DNA of 64,000 bases, taken from the NCBI RefSeq assembly GCF_036226365.1, contig NZ_CP108462.1:9594501-9658500 (forward strand), written 5' to 3'. This stretch comes from Streptomyces sp. NBC_01262. Lineage in GTDB: Bacteria; Actinomycetota; Actinomycetes; Streptomycetales; Streptomycetaceae. The translations under genes were made by a program, and so were the position numbers. A model generated the notes under the pieces. That model saw only the letters and a list, made by a program, of their open reading frames with translations. It was not told the origin of the DNA and ran no database searches. Of the stretch, positions 1-9,486 are shown in pieces. Numbering within the stretch: position 1 is the stretch's first letter; each line of letters opens with the position of its first letter.

Positions 1-614
1 TCGAACTGGTCCACCACCACCCAGGTGTCCCCGGCGCCGTCCACCGGGGCGAGCGTGCGCCCGTGGGCGAGGGCCGGCTGCTCGCCCGGGGTCAGAATCC
101 GCACCGCCGTCGGACGCTCCCCAGGCCAGGCCTGGCCGCGCAGCAGCGGGATCAGCCCCGCCCGCAGCAGTGACGACTTCCCGCTGCCGGAAGTGCCCAC
201 CACGGCCACAAGCCGGTTGTCCAGCGCCAGCTGCGAAAGGTCGGCGACCAGCTGGCCGCGGCCGAAGAACCGGCCGCTGTCACCCGGCTCGAACCGCGCC
301 AGCCCGCGGTACGGCGCCGCGCTCCCGTCATCCTCGGGCGGTTGTCCAGACTCGTCCTGGGCCGCCTGCTGCCAGTGCCGCTCCCACTCGTGGGCGTCGC
401 CGCCGCAGGCCCGCACGTACGCAAGGACAACCGGCAGGGACGCAAGCCGCTCCCCCGCCGCCGCCTCGGACAGCGTGGCCGCCGTATAGCCGGCCCGCCC
501 GGCCATGGCCCGGTAGGTGATCCCACCGGTCCGGTGCCGCAGTTCACGCAAGTCGACGGCAAACCGCTGGACCGGCCCAGCCTCAGGATCCAGCGGACTC
601 TCCGGACGCCCCAT
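1..614 (-). CDS. nSTAND1 NTPase with N-terminal HTH-like domain, partial
   Basis: The 5' end of a gene whose 3' end lies beyond base 1. The visible 204 residues begin at ATG (612-614). Residues 1-80 match the helical XRE-like start of large Streptomyces signalling ATPases. A Walker A motif GTSGSGKSS lies near 140-148 and a Walker B-like strand ending in WVVVDQF sits at the window edge. This is the nSTAND1 family (novel STAND ATPases), whose members usually end in WD40 or other sensor repeats; that part is not visible. Its start faces the secreted-protein gene at 1068 across 450 bases of repeat-rich DNA. Confidence 0.85.
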   Translation of the reverse strand, partial: MGRPESPLDPEAGPVQRFAVDLRELRHRTGGITYRAMAGRAGYTAATLSEAAAGERLASLPVVLAYVRACGGDAHEWERHWQQAAQDESGQPPEDDGSAAPYRGLARFEPGDSGRFFGRGQLVADLSQLALDNRLVAVVGTSGSGKSSLLRAGLIPLLRGQAWPGERPTAVRILTPGEQPALAHGRTLAPVDGAGDTWVVVDQF

Positions 615-754
615 CCCGCTCACCCTCCCACACCAAGACAACGACGGCCGAGCTCATCGCACGGCCGATCAGCAGCAGATCTCGGCCCTCAGCCCCAGGC
701 TCCCGGACCACTGACGGCACCGCCGGCCAGGACGCAGGCAGCGCCCGCACCCCG

Positions 755-938
755 GTGTCCCACGTTTCCTCCCCCGCAGGGAACGTGGGACACCTCCCCC
801 CTGCACCAACGAGTCCAGCCGACTCCCAGTTGATTGGCAGCCCCTTCCCGGCCCGCCAATCAACCCGCGAACGGCACTCCAGGAACCAGCGGCACCGAAC
901 CAGTTGTCAGGCCGCACCCGAGCGGGCTGCCAATCAAC
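755..938. promoter_or_regulatory. Inverted-repeat sites in divergent intergenic region
   Basis: Between the divergent starts at 614 and 1068 lie two repeat systems. GTGTCCCACGTT (755-766) and AACGTGGGACAC (782-793) form a perfect 12-base inverted repeat with a 15-base gap. GTTGATTGGC (829-838) pairs with GCCAATCAAC (855-864), and a third copy GCCAATCAAC follows at 929-938. They could be regulator-binding sites or RNA hairpins. The rest of 615-1067 holds no gene that I can support. Confidence 0.5.
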
Positions 939-1067
939 CAGCCAGCCGATGCAATCGGTACGTCCACCCCACGGGGGGCCTGGGAAGGCCAAGGACGCCC
1001 GCCCCGGCCGGACCGGGGCGGGCTAGCAGGTGCACGTCATTGCGCATTCCCGCGCAGAGGAGGAAAA

Positions 1068-1469
1068 GTGATCACGAACTTCAAGTCCAAGCTGATGAGG
1101 TACGGGCTCGCGTCAGCGGCCCTGGCCGCACTCGCTGTTCCGGTAACCGTGGTCGGAACGGCCGCCCCCGCATCCGCGGCGGCGTCCTGCGGCACGAATC
1201 CTTACGACCACGACTTCACCGCAAACGTGAGGCAGACGGCGGGCGTCAGCGCGAACATGCGCAGCGGCTCCAGCACAAGCTGCGGTGTCGTGGGCTGGGC
1301 CGACAATCAGGACGTCCTCGACTACTACTGCTACACGTGGAACTCCAGCGGCACGGCCACCTGGACGTACCTCCACAACGTCACCGACAACACGTACGGG
1401 TGGGTAAGCGACTCGCTGCTGCCCAGCAACGGCACCTTCCGCGGCTCCGGCTATGGGTGCGGCTTCTGA
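1068..1469 (+). CDS. Small secreted SH3-like protein
   Basis: 133 residues from a GTG start chosen because GAGGAGGAAAA stands directly in front of it. Residues 1-42 form a Sec signal peptide (positive start, Ala/Leu-rich core, ending ASA-A). The mature part of about 90 residues has five Cys and aromatic-rich strands such as WTYLHNV and GWVSDSLL, the pattern of secreted bacterial SH3-like domains that bind cell wall or ligands. No catalytic motif is visible. The fold call is from pattern only. Confidence 0.75.
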   Translation: MITNFKSKLMRYGLASAALAALAVPVTVVGTAAPASAAASCGTNPYDHDFTANVRQTAGVSANMRSGSSTSCGVVGWADNQDVLDYYCYTWNSSGTATWTYLHNVTDNTYGWVSDSLLPSNGTFRGSGYGCGF

Positions 1470-1591
1470 CCCGGAGACGCGCCGACACCGCGGCCATCGC
1501 TCTGAGAAGCCATCCGCTCTCCGCTCAGCATGCTTGATCAGTCGGACAGGTTTCGTGTTCGGGTGATCTCGCAGTGGTCGGGACACAACAG

Positions 1592-1648
1592 CAGGGCCTC
1601 TTGGCAGCTCGGGGTGCGAACCCATCCGAGTTGCGCCAGGAGGCCCTG
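1592..1648. repeat. Inverted repeat, probable insertion-sequence end remnant
   Basis: CAGGGCCTCTTGGC (1592-1605) and GCCAGGAGGCCCTG (1635-1648) are inverted copies with one mismatch, followed by an ATG at 1651 that opens a reading frame of only about 20 codons. The arrangement looks like the 5' end of an insertion sequence whose transposase has been lost. I cannot name the family. Confidence 0.4.
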
Positions 1649-1677
1649 TTATGTCACAGCCGTTTGGTTCGCCCACA

Positions 1678-1845
1678 GCGCCGGGCCGCCAGCTGACGTC
1701 TACAGCCTGGGGCAGCTGATCGGCTGGGCGATCACCGGCAGGAACCCGCTGGAGAACATTCCCCTGCTCCCGGACTCCGGTCTACGGCGTGGGGTCGTCA
1801 GGGAGGCGACGCGACCGAACCCCGCCCGTCGGCCGGCAAGTAGCG
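1678..1845 (+). pseudogene. Fragment of a Ser/Thr protein kinase domain
   Basis: About 55 codons read PPADVYSLGQLIGWAITGRN and onward to NPARRPAS. These match kinase subdomain IX (D-x-Y-S-L-G) and subdomain XI (D/N-P-x-x-R-P). The ATP-binding and catalytic loops are missing, so this is a relic. It is wedged between an insertion-sequence end on the left and the broken end of an IS701-type transposase on the right, so insertion and deletion probably destroyed the gene. Confidence 0.6.
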
Positions 1846-2676
1846 GGGTCCCTTCGCCCCGGCTCCGGCACTTTGCCGGTGCCAGGCCGAGGCGGGCAGG
1901 TGGTCGGCGGCGGCGTCCGCTCGGGCTGCGGTGCGGTCCTGGTTGATCCGCACCCGGGTGCTGCAAGCGACGGCGAGGACGTAGCCAATCCGGCGGGCTT
2001 CCAGCAGGGCCCGCAGGCCCGGGTCTTGGCCGTAGGCCTCGTCGCCGGTCGCCCATGAGGTGGTGATCCCGGCGTCCAGCGCAGCCTCGATCATCCGCCC
2101 GGCCAGGGCGGGCTTGGTCGCGAACTCCACGTGGTCGGGGACGCCGGCCCCGGCCCGGCGCTCGCCGTCCTGGCACCAGGCTTGCTCTGGCAGGTACAGA
2201 CGGCGGTCTATCAAGGCCCGCCCGTGGCGGGAGGCGTAGGCGAGGAACACGCCGACCTGGCTGTTCTCGATCCGTCCCGCGGTTCCGCTGTACTGCCGCT
2301 GCACCCCGGCCGAACCGCGGCCCTTCTTCAAGAATCCGGTCTCGTCGACGATCAGCACGCCGTCGTCGGCGCCGAGGTGCTCGACGACGTAGGCACGGAC
2401 GTCGTCGCGGACGTCATCGGCACTCCAGCGCGCGGTTCGTAGCAGGCGCTGCATCGGCCCAGGGCGGGCGTGGCCAGCCTGTTCGGCCAACCGCCAGCAG
2501 TTCTTCCGCTCGACGCCGGAGAGTAGTCCGAACAGGTAGGCGCGGGCCGTCGCCCGCGGCTCGACCCGGCGGAACCGGTCGGCGATCCTCGACATGGCCT
2601 GGTCGAACATCGCCTGCCAACGGGCTGCATCTATGCTGTGGCCCGCGGCCACCGCACGATCTTCAAGAGTCCACAC
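1798..2676 (-). pseudogene. IS701-family DDE transposase, 3'-truncated
   Basis: A 292-codon frame with the typical start of IS701-type transposases: RRVEPRATARAYLFGLLS, then VLIVDETGFLKKG (first catalytic Asp), VQRQYSGTAGRIEN, and WATGDEAYG (second Asp). Homology stops after SAGAGAKGPR near base 1845. The last ~17 codons are unrelated and the C-terminal part with the catalytic Glu is missing. Intact members run to about 400 residues, so this copy should be inactive. Confidence 0.85.
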
Positions 2677-2705
2677 AACCCTTGATCATCTCGCGGTGGC
2701 CGCGC

Positions 2706-3035
2706 TCAACTGTCGTAGTGCTCACCGTCGTCGCCTTGCACCCGAGCCCCCAAGTGCCTGGCGAGCTCGCACATCTTGGCGATCAACACGTCGCTCGGCT
2801 GCTTGGCACTGACCAGGCCCTCGTCCCAGTGCAGCACCTCGATCCCGTCCTCCCGGTCCGGTCGCGTCGTCATCAAAGCCGAGGAGAAGGCATCAGCAGG
2901 CCAGCCGTCGGGGATGGACTGCATGACCAGATCGGGATCGGCGGCAACGGCGGACTCCCACTCCTGCCGGCTGATCTCCGGCCCCTCCTCGTCCCACCAG
3001 TCGTCGCGCCGCGTGATGTGCAGGTCATACCCCAT
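2706..3035 (-). CDS. Conserved hypothetical protein (MGYDLHITR type)
   Basis: 109 residues from the ATG at 3033-3035, preferred over an earlier start because MGYDLHITR is the usual beginning of this group of Streptomyces proteins as I recall it. Soluble, acidic, rich in Trp and Asp, ending VQGDDGEHYDS. No catalytic motif, signal peptide or membrane segment. Function unknown. It lies alone between the IS scar and the pentapeptide gene. Confidence 0.65.
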   Translation of the reverse strand: MGYDLHITRRDDWWDEEGPEISRQEWESAVAADPDLVMQSIPDGWPADAFSSALMTTRPDREDGIEVLHWDEGLVSAKQPSDVLIAKMCELARHLGARVQGDDGEHYDS

Positions 3036-3301
3036 GCACAGCAGCGTACGAGGAAGCACCGACAGAGCCGCCGATCACGAAACCGCACTGGAGTACTAGG
3101 CGTGGGGCTCTGGCAGCCGAACGGGTCGAGGCGCTGGATGCGCTCGGGATGCGCTGGTCATAGGCAGGGGATTTGGCCTCAGGTCCCGCCTGGCCTTCGG
3201 CCGACGCGACCAACGCGCCGGGAACTTTTCACAGCGGCACCGAGCCCTGGGAATCCGGCAGTTGGCCAGCGCGCAGGCCTGACATCCGGTCGAATGCTGG
3301 T

Positions 3302-4417
3302 ATGAGAAGGGGAACAGCCCAGGCCGGGGCGCGCAGCGACCAGCTTCGCCGCATAGCAGGGCGGAGGCGTGCAACACCGCGGCAGCGGGCGACAGCGCCG
3401 CTGGGGGCGCGGCGCCCCTGGTTGCGGAGTCGGATAGCTGGCCGCGCCTGGGTGCTAGCAGAGATCGAGAACGGAAGCCGCTCGTCTGAAGGCAGAGATA
3501 GCGGCGGATGGTGGAACAGTATCGAGCGCTCCATAGGGCTGCTGGCGACCATGGCCACTCTGGCTGTAGCCGCGTTCACCTGGGTCTCGATCACTCAAGT
3601 CAGAGATGATCAGGCAATAACCCGTGAGGGGCAAATCACCGACCGGTACAACGCGGCCATTGAAAACCTCGGCAGCGATTCTCCCGACGTACGCCTCGGT
3701 GGTATCTACGCCCTCGTGCGAATCATGCAGGACTCGGCGCGGGACCAGCCCACGATCACCAACGTCCTTTCTTCCTATGTGCGCGCACACGCCCGCAAGA
3801 CGAACTCGTCCACAGTTAAACCCACGACCAGTCCATCCACCGATGTCGCCGCCGCATTGCGTGCTGTCTGTCTTCGTGACACCGCAGACGACACACCCTT
3901 CGACCCCCTGCCGGACCTTCACGGCGCAGATCTAAGTGGTGCTGATCTAGACGGCGTAGACAGAGGGGCCGTATATGCCCAACTGACCAGAGCAAAACTG
4001 AGCAGCACAGCCTGGCGCGGTGCACGCTTGATGTTTGCGGCCTTCGACTTCGCTGATATGGAACATGCCGACCTGAGTCGTGCCTACCTATTCACTGCCG
4101 ACTTCACCGGAACAAACCTGCGGGATGCTCACCTTGAGCACGCAGATCTGGCCTTTGCGTCCTTTTCTATGGCCGACATGAGGAGCGCGCATCTGCGGGG
4201 CGCCAATATGACCAACGCCCGGCTGCAGAGCGACAGCGCTTTCGGAGTAGCTGCCGATCTACGGGGTGCCGATCTGCGGGGCGCCGATCTGACCGATAGC
4301 GACGTGTCGGTGCAGCAAATCCTCAGTGCACGCATCGATGACAGCACCAAACTTCCCGCGCCGGTTGCTCGCAACCCTGCCGTGAAAGCAAGGGCTGTAT
4401 CCGGCCACGGTGAGTGA
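3302..4417 (+). CDS. Pentapeptide-repeat membrane protein
   Basis: About 371 residues from ATG 3302. This start is chosen because AGARSDQLRRI aligns with the beginning of the paralogue at 33742-34944. A basic N-terminus is followed by one membrane helix (LLATMATLAVAAFTWVSI), a conserved stretch (GQITDRYNAAIENLGSDSPD, then RLGGIYAL), and about 20 A(D/N)L-type pentapeptide repeats that should form a right-handed beta-helix. Such proteins can mimic DNA or act as scaffolds; no partner is evident here. The two paralogues keep the membrane-to-repeat linker best. Confidence 0.8.
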   Translation: MRRGTAQAGARSDQLRRIAGRRRATPRQRATAPLGARRPWLRSRIAGRAWVLAEIENGSRSSEGRDSGGWWNSIERSIGLLATMATLAVAAFTWVSITQVRDDQAITREGQITDRYNAAIENLGSDSPDVRLGGIYALVRIMQDSARDQPTITNVLSSYVRAHARKTNSSTVKPTTSPSTDVAAALRAVCLRDTADDTPFDPLPDLHGADLSGADLDGVDRGAVYAQLTRAKLSSTAWRGARLMFAAFDFADMEHADLSRAYLFTADFTGTNLRDAHLEHADLAFASFSMADMRSAHLRGANMTNARLQSDSAFGVAADLRGADLRGADLTDSDVSVQQILSARIDDSTKLPAPVARNPAVKARAVSGHGE

Positions 4418-4619
4418 CGGGCTGGAGTCCGCCTGCGACGCGGGGTGTTCTGGCACCCGAGCGGGGCTGTTGGACGCGCTCGGAATGTGGTGGTTCTAGC
4501 TAGTCGGCTACTCCAGGCCCGGCCGGTCTTGGACCGTACGGTCACGTCGACATCGTCGAGTGACGCCGCGCACCCCTCCATTTCTGGGGTTGCCTGTCAG
4601 TGAAGACCGCTGGACCGGG

Positions 4620-6077
4620 TCATTCCACGCTGAGCGGGACGTCAGCGTGCTGAACAGAGACACTCAGGTCGCCCTCTGCCCTGCCGTCCAGGTTCGTGCA
4701 GGTGGCTGTCCACAGGACGACGGCGGTGTCCCCGGCGAGAGAGCGGCCGTACACGGTGATCGGATCCAGCGACGCTCCGGAGTAGGGCCGTACGTCGACG
4801 GAAGGAAAGCGGATGATCAGCGCATCTGCGCTGGCACGGATCTCAGGACGCTTGGGTACCTGACGGTGCGTGTGCATCACGCCGAACATCCCCGACAGCC
4901 TCGGCGCCATGGGTGGTTCCGCAGCGCTGGACAGGGAGGACAGATAGGTCTTCTTTCCGTAGGGGACCGGTGCCGTCGGCCAGGCGATGCCTGCGTGATC
5001 CTCCAGTACGTCGTCCGAGGCGGTTGTCAGCTTGGCTGTGTGAGCGGGGGAAAGCCTGACGATCACTTCGACCTGACGGAGCATGACGGCAGAGTCGTTC
5101 TCCAGCTGAAGGCGCAGGGGCCTGCAACGCCGTGCCTCCGCCGCGAACAGTGCGGACGGCACCTGCTCCCGGCAGGCCTCGACGTAGGCGTCAACCTCCG
5201 CCACATACTGCTCTGGGGACCGGGTGTCCTTGAACAACACAGAGCCGGTCCCGGCCGACTCAACGAACTCTGCCAAGGCAAATTGAAGACGAGCAGCGCT
5301 CTCCCGAGCCATATCGAGGGCCGGCTGCTCGCCGGGCCCGCTCGGAGCGGCTCGGCCCGGAGCGGAGGAACGCGCTTGAGGCAGAGCCGACAGCAGACCC
5401 CGGCGCCGCACCTCAAGAAGCTGCTCGAACTGCGACTCCGGCATCCGCAAGTCCCACACGGCGCCATCGGCCGCCGCAAGGTCGACGTCTATCTGCCGCT
5501 CACCGCGCAGACCGTCGTTCAGCAGCCGGTAGGCGTCATCCGGCGAGAGATATGTGGTTGTGTCACCGTTGCGGATCGGGATCGCCCAGCTGCCCTTGAT
5601 GAGCTTGCCGTCTTCGTTCAGACCCCGGGTGACCAATGCCCATCGGTCGGATTCGGGCAGCGCGGCCACCTCGATCACGAAGTAGGACCCGGTGGCGGCC
5701 GGGTCGTCATCTGGGTGGTCGTGCCAGTAGTAATTGACCTTGACCAGCGGGCGCACGTATTCGGTGATGACGTCTTTGTACGAGCTGACGTTGACCAGCT
5801 TCCTTGCAAAGGGCGTCGACTTCACCGCCACTTCGTGGAGCTCGGCTGGCCTCCGCGTTGCCTTGAAGCCGCATACGATCAGACCGCCCCCGGCGTTGGC
5901 GAACGCGGCGACGTCCTTTGCAAGCTCGAACTTTCCCTTCTCGGTGCCCAGGTTGTAGGGCCCCTCAGGACTGACGCCCTTGAAGTCGACCCACTCACTC
6001 TCCGGCGTACCCAAGATCGCCTCAGGAGTCTTCCCTGCGAGGAAGGAGATGAGCTGGACGGAGCTGTCGGCGGTCAT
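4620..6077 (-). CDS. AlbA_2 (Schlafen-like) domain protein
   Basis: 485 residues from the ATG at 6075-6077. The N-terminal ~170 residues carry the AlbA_2/Schlafen AAA_4 signature: ESEWVDFKG, then AKDVAAFANAGGGLIVCGF. This domain is found in putative nucleic-acid-binding or ATP-binding regulators and some defence proteins. The remaining ~300 residues are unfamiliar, with a Pro/Ala-rich linker (SSAPGRAAPSGPG) and a beta-rich C-terminus. No membrane segment. The start lies 140 bases from the divergent HNH nuclease gene. Confidence 0.75.
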   Translation of the reverse strand: MTADSSVQLISFLAGKTPEAILGTPESEWVDFKGVSPEGPYNLGTEKGKFELAKDVAAFANAGGGLIVCGFKATRRPAELHEVAVKSTPFARKLVNVSSYKDVITEYVRPLVKVNYYWHDHPDDDPAATGSYFVIEVAALPESDRWALVTRGLNEDGKLIKGSWAIPIRNGDTTTYLSPDDAYRLLNDGLRGERQIDVDLAAADGAVWDLRMPESQFEQLLEVRRRGLLSALPQARSSAPGRAAPSGPGEQPALDMARESAARLQFALAEFVESAGTGSVLFKDTRSPEQYVAEVDAYVEACREQVPSALFAAEARRCRPLRLQLENDSAVMLRQVEVIVRLSPAHTAKLTTASDDVLEDHAGIAWPTAPVPYGKKTYLSSLSSAAEPPMAPRLSGMFGVMHTHRQVPKRPEIRASADALIIRFPSVDVRPYSGASLDPITVYGRSLAGDTAVVLWTATCTNLDGRAEGDLSVSVQHADVPLSVE

Positions 6078-6216
6078 GAGTTCAGAGTCTAGGAGCACGC
6101 AGAGCAGACACACCGCCTGTTTACGGGGCAGCACCTCATCGGGGCCAGGCCGTCACCTCTGCGCCAGCCGAGTGACTCCGGTCAGGGACCGGGCGGGGGA
6201 TGCCGTAGATCACCAC

Positions 6217-6879
6217 ATGATGACGAACGCTGCGCGCGGCCTCGCTGCCGCTCTCGCTCTCCTGGCCCTGACCGCCGCCCCCGCCCACGCCGCACCCGAT
6301 CCCGCACCGCAGACTGTCCCGTTGCGCCAGGCCGTCACGTCGCTGCCGGTGGCCGATGAGTCCCGAGCCGGGTACGAGCGGAGCAAGTTCCGGCACTGGA
6401 TCGATGAGGACAGCGACGGCTGCTCGACCCGGGTTGAGGTGCTCTTCGACGAAGCCGTCGGGAAGAAGCCGGACGCCACCTGCAAGGACCTGACCGGCGA
6501 CTCCTGGTACAGCCACTACGACGACACCTGGGTCAGTGACCCGCGCGGTCTCGACATCGACCATATGGTCCCGCTCGCCGAGGCCTGGGACTCCGGCGCT
6601 TCCGCCTGGACCCCGGCCCGCCGGCAGGCTTACGCCAACGACCTGGGGGCCGAGCTGAGCCTTGTCGCCGTCACCGCCCGCTCCAATCGCAGTAAATCCG
6701 ACCAGGACCCCGCCGAATGGATGCCCCCGGCCGCTGGCGCCACCTGCCGCTACTTGGAGGACTGGACGGCCACCAAGCTCCGCTGGGCCCTGACCGTGGA
6801 CACCGCCGAGCAGCAGAAACTCGCCGATCTGGCGGCTGGCTGCCCGGATGAACCGATCACCTACGCCATCGCCGAGTAA
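6217..6879 (+). CDS. Secreted HNH-family endonuclease
   Basis: 220 residues beginning with two consecutive ATG codons. A signal peptide runs to about residue 26 (APAHA-A). The core motif GLDIDHMVPLAEAWDSGA is the HNH/DUF1524-like active site of secreted Streptomyces nucleases: Asp-His for metal binding and catalysis, followed by LSLVAVTARSNRSKSDQDPA with the later metal-side residues. Four Cys probably form disulfides. It should cut DNA or RNA outside the cell for feeding or competition. No immunity gene is visible beside it. Confidence 0.85.
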   Translation: MMTNAARGLAAALALLALTAAPAHAAPDPAPQTVPLRQAVTSLPVADESRAGYERSKFRHWIDEDSDGCSTRVEVLFDEAVGKKPDATCKDLTGDSWYSHYDDTWVSDPRGLDIDHMVPLAEAWDSGASAWTPARRQAYANDLGAELSLVAVTARSNRSKSDQDPAEWMPPAAGATCRYLEDWTATKLRWALTVDTAEQQKLADLAAGCPDEPITYAIAE

Positions 6880-7791
6880 CCCCCGTTGCCACGATCTGCT
6901 GCCCGCCCGGAGGTCGCCTGACGGCACGTCGGAGCGGGCAAGCAGGTGGGTTGGCGGTGACCGTCCCTCGCGCAGGCACCGGGTCCGATCGCTACCCCGC
7001 AGGCTGTGGTTGGAGGGGGAGGGGGAGGGCCGCGGCGTGGGCCAGGCCGAGCTTGAGCCCGGCCCGCCAGATGTCCCCGGCCGTCGTCACGCCAGCAGCC
7101 AGGTGCTCGCATTCCGCGAGCGCCTCGTCCTCCTCGGCGGACCTGGATCCTCCCCAGGGGAGCGCCTCTTCTCTGTCAGGTTCAGTTTATTGAAGTAGCA
7201 GGCCGTACTCGGTGGGGTCATAGACCTGGTCAGAGGGACGACAAGTATCGCCAGGACCGGGCAATGGGCTGCGAGACGGTCGGTGAGCGCGGTCCTCTGT
7301 GGTGTCGTGCCCGAGCCGCTTCATCTCGTACACGGTGAAATGACCCGGCAGCGGGGGTCGGGGCCTTGATATTCCGACGGCGGTCAGCGCGGCTTTGAAC
7401 TTGGGGCGGACGTTCGCGGGTGCTGATCCTCTCGGCGAAGCGAGTAGCGGGCGTGCCCGCTGCGGATGTCGGCGCTCGGGGTGTCCGGAGGCGCCGGGGT
7501 GTGCACGCGCAGGAGCCTGGTGAGCCGGGGCATCTTCGTGCGCCACGCAAGACGCTCGGCCGGGAATCCCCGGCCGAGCGTCTCTCCCGCCTTCTTCATC
7601 CGGGCATGGCCCGGCGAGGAGCCTGGGGGCCACGGTTTGCCGGTCGCCGTCTCCCACCGCGTGTTCGCCGCCGTCTTCTCCCCGTCGGCGCCTCGGCCGA
7701 CCCGTGGCGTTCATGCCGACGACGAGGAAGCTGCTGGAGGGGGCCGGTGCGGCTGGCCCGTTCGCGTCCGGGTGGGCCGCACCGGGGGGGG
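6880..7791. other. Gene-poor stretch with a coding relic
   Basis: About 900 bases without a convincing gene. On the minus strand 6992-7186 is an open frame lacking an ATG that contains EEDEALAECEHLAAGVTTAG and WRAGLKLGLAHAAA; its composition looks protein-coding, so it may be the tail of a lost gene. A 175-codon minus frame at 7187-7714 has unnatural composition and is not supported. A strong hairpin lies at 7550-7583. Confidence 0.4.
7550..7583. terminator. Perfect 15-bp hairpin
   Basis: AGACGCTCGGCCGGG (7550-7564), loop AATC, and CCCGGCCGAGCGTCT (7569-7583) form a perfect GC-rich 15-base-pair stem with a four-base loop. There is no U tract, as is common in Streptomyces terminators. It would stop transcripts running out of the flanking genes from either side. 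Confidence 0.65.
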
Positions 7792-9486
7792 TCAGTTGAC
7801 GGGGTGGAGGGGGACGTCGAGGTAGGACTCGGTGCCCTTGGGCGAGGTGATGTCGATGGTGAACACCGGGGTGGTGGTGTTGGGTGCGGCGAAGAGGGGA
7901 TCGTGGGTGTCGATGACCAGCTGGAGCTGGTGGCCCTTGGCCAGGACGTAGTCGGCGGGCTGGAGGGGGAAGGTCGCGGTGGTGGCCTGGCCCGCCTGCC
8001 CGGAGGTGAAGGTGTAGGGGGCGTGGGTGACGATGTGCGCCCTGCCGGTGGCCGGGTTGTGGTCCAGCAGGTAGGCGACGATCGTGGCGTCCGTCTGCTG
8101 CGGCTTCACCGTCACCCGCAGTTCCAGATCACCCCGTACACGCGCGGCCTTTTCCAGCGGCGCGGTGGCGAAGACCGCCGCGAGGCCGCGGTCGATGTCG
8201 GCCGTCTTGTAGACGTGCGGCAGGCCCAGGCGTTCGGCCAGACCGGTCTGGACGAGCTGGGGGGCGACGACGATGCAGGTGCCCGTGCCGGTGGCCTTCA
8301 CCGAACGGGTCCAGCCCGCCGCCGCGGCGCCCTCGACCAGCTGTCCGTCGCTCTGCCCGGAGGCCGCGTCGGCGAGGTGGAACCGCTTCTTCGGCAGGGC
8401 GTAGTCGGTCCAGGAGGGGTGGCGGAGGTCGGAGAGGGGGTTGAACATGTACTCCGAGCGGACGTCGAACCGTGGCGTCTCCCCGTCGCCGGCGCTGCCG
8501 CCGAGGTAGTGGTCCATCCACCGGTAGGCCATGTCCGTGGGCTTGGCGGGGAGGCCGAACAGGCCCGGGAGCTCGGCGTTGCCGTGGTCACCGACCTGGA
8601 CGAGGAGCGTCTTGGGCCCGGTCAGACGGCTGTGGAAGTCGATGACGGCGGGCACCGAGAAGATGGTCTCGTGCCAGGCGGTGGTCATGAGGATGGGCGT
8701 CGCGGCGTCGTTGAACGCCTTGAGGCAGTTCTTGGGCGACCGTGCCTCGGCGAACTTCCTGACCTCGTCGTCGATGGTGTTGGCGCGGATCTTCTGGATG
8801 ATCTCGCGGAACTCCTCCGAACACCGGTCCTCGCCGAAGAGCGTGACGAGCGCCTCGAACGCCTTGAGGTGCCGGGTGCCGTTCTCGTACAGGGAGGCGA
8901 ACAGGTCGGTCCAGGCGCTGGTGCCCGCGACGGCCTTGATCCGCTGATCCTTCGCGGCCCCGAGCAGGCTCGTGCCGGCGCCGTAGGAGGCGCCGAAGAA
9001 GCCGATCCGCTCCGGATCGACCGCGTCCTGCTGGATCAGCCAGTTGATCACCTCGGTGGCGTCGGCGACGTCTTGCGGACCGGCGACGTGGATCTCGCCC
9101 GTGGAGTTGGCCAGACCGCGCTGGCTGTAGGCCAGGACGACGTAGCCGCCCAGCGCCCAGCGGACGATCATGCCGAGGTAGGCCCGGTGCCCGATGCCGA
9201 CCAGCGGGGCGGGCAGGACGACCGCGGGACATGTCTGCCCGGGCGCGAGGTGCCTCGGGACGCTCAGCGACGCGTCCAGGACCGTCCCGTCAGCCATCGT
9301 GAGGGAAACCTCCGAGTACCCGGCGGTCTCCGCGTACACCTCGTACTCGTCGGCCAGACCCCACTGGTCCAGACGGCCGATCCGGCGCGGCGACGGATCC
9401 AACAGCGCCTCACGGATCGCGGCCAGTTTCGCGAGGTCTTCGGCGCCGAGCGCGAACGGCGTCTCCGGGGTTCCGTCAACAGACAT
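7792..9486 (-). CDS. CocE/NonD-type alpha/beta hydrolase (X-Pro dipeptidyl-peptidase family)
   Basis: 564 residues from the ATG at 9484-9486, which has AAAGGTGGGT eight bases upstream. Residues ~60-350 form the S15/CocE hydrolase domain with nucleophile Ser167 in GFFGASYGAG and a likely oxyanion strand at PAVVLPAPLVGIGHR. The C-terminal ~220 residues match the jelly-roll X-Pro dipeptidyl-peptidase C-terminal domain (KGHQLQLVIDTHDPLFAAPN). No signal peptide, so intracellular action on esters or peptides is likely. The substrate cannot be inferred. Confidence 0.85.
   Translation of the reverse strand: MSVDGTPETPFALGAEDLAKLAAIREALLDPSPRRIGRLDQWGLADEYEVYAETAGYSEVSLTMADGTVLDASLSVPRHLAPGQTCPAVVLPAPLVGIGHRAYLGMIVRWALGGYVVLAYSQRGLANSTGEIHVAGPQDVADATEVINWLIQQDAVDPERIGFFGASYGAGTSLLGAAKDQRIKAVAGTSAWTDLFASLYENGTRHLKAFEALVTLFGEDRCSEEFREIIQKIRANTIDDEVRKFAEARSPKNCLKAFNDAATPILMTTAWHETIFSVPAVIDFHSRLTGPKTLLVQVGDHGNAELPGLFGLPAKPTDMAYRWMDHYLGGSAGDGETPRFDVRSEYMFNPLSDLRHPSWTDYALPKKRFHLADAASGQSDGQLVEGAAAAGWTRSVKATGTGTCIVVAPQLVQTGLAERLGLPHVYKTADIDRGLAAVFATAPLEKAARVRGDLELRVTVKPQQTDATIVAYLLDHNPATGRAHIVTHAPYTFTSGQAGQATTATFPLQPADYVLAKGHQLQLVIDTHDPLFAAPNTTTPVFTIDITSPKGTESYLDVPLHPVN

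Noticed and set aside
4560-6092. Long plus-strand frame of 510 codons
   Set aside because: Mirror of the AlbA_2-domain gene on the minus strand; the residues are Gly/Val/Arg-biased without motifs, while the minus frame shows a clear family signature.
7187-7714. 175-codon minus-strand frame
   Set aside because: Arg/Pro-rich throughout, no ribosome site, and interrupted by a perfect 15-bp terminator-like hairpin.
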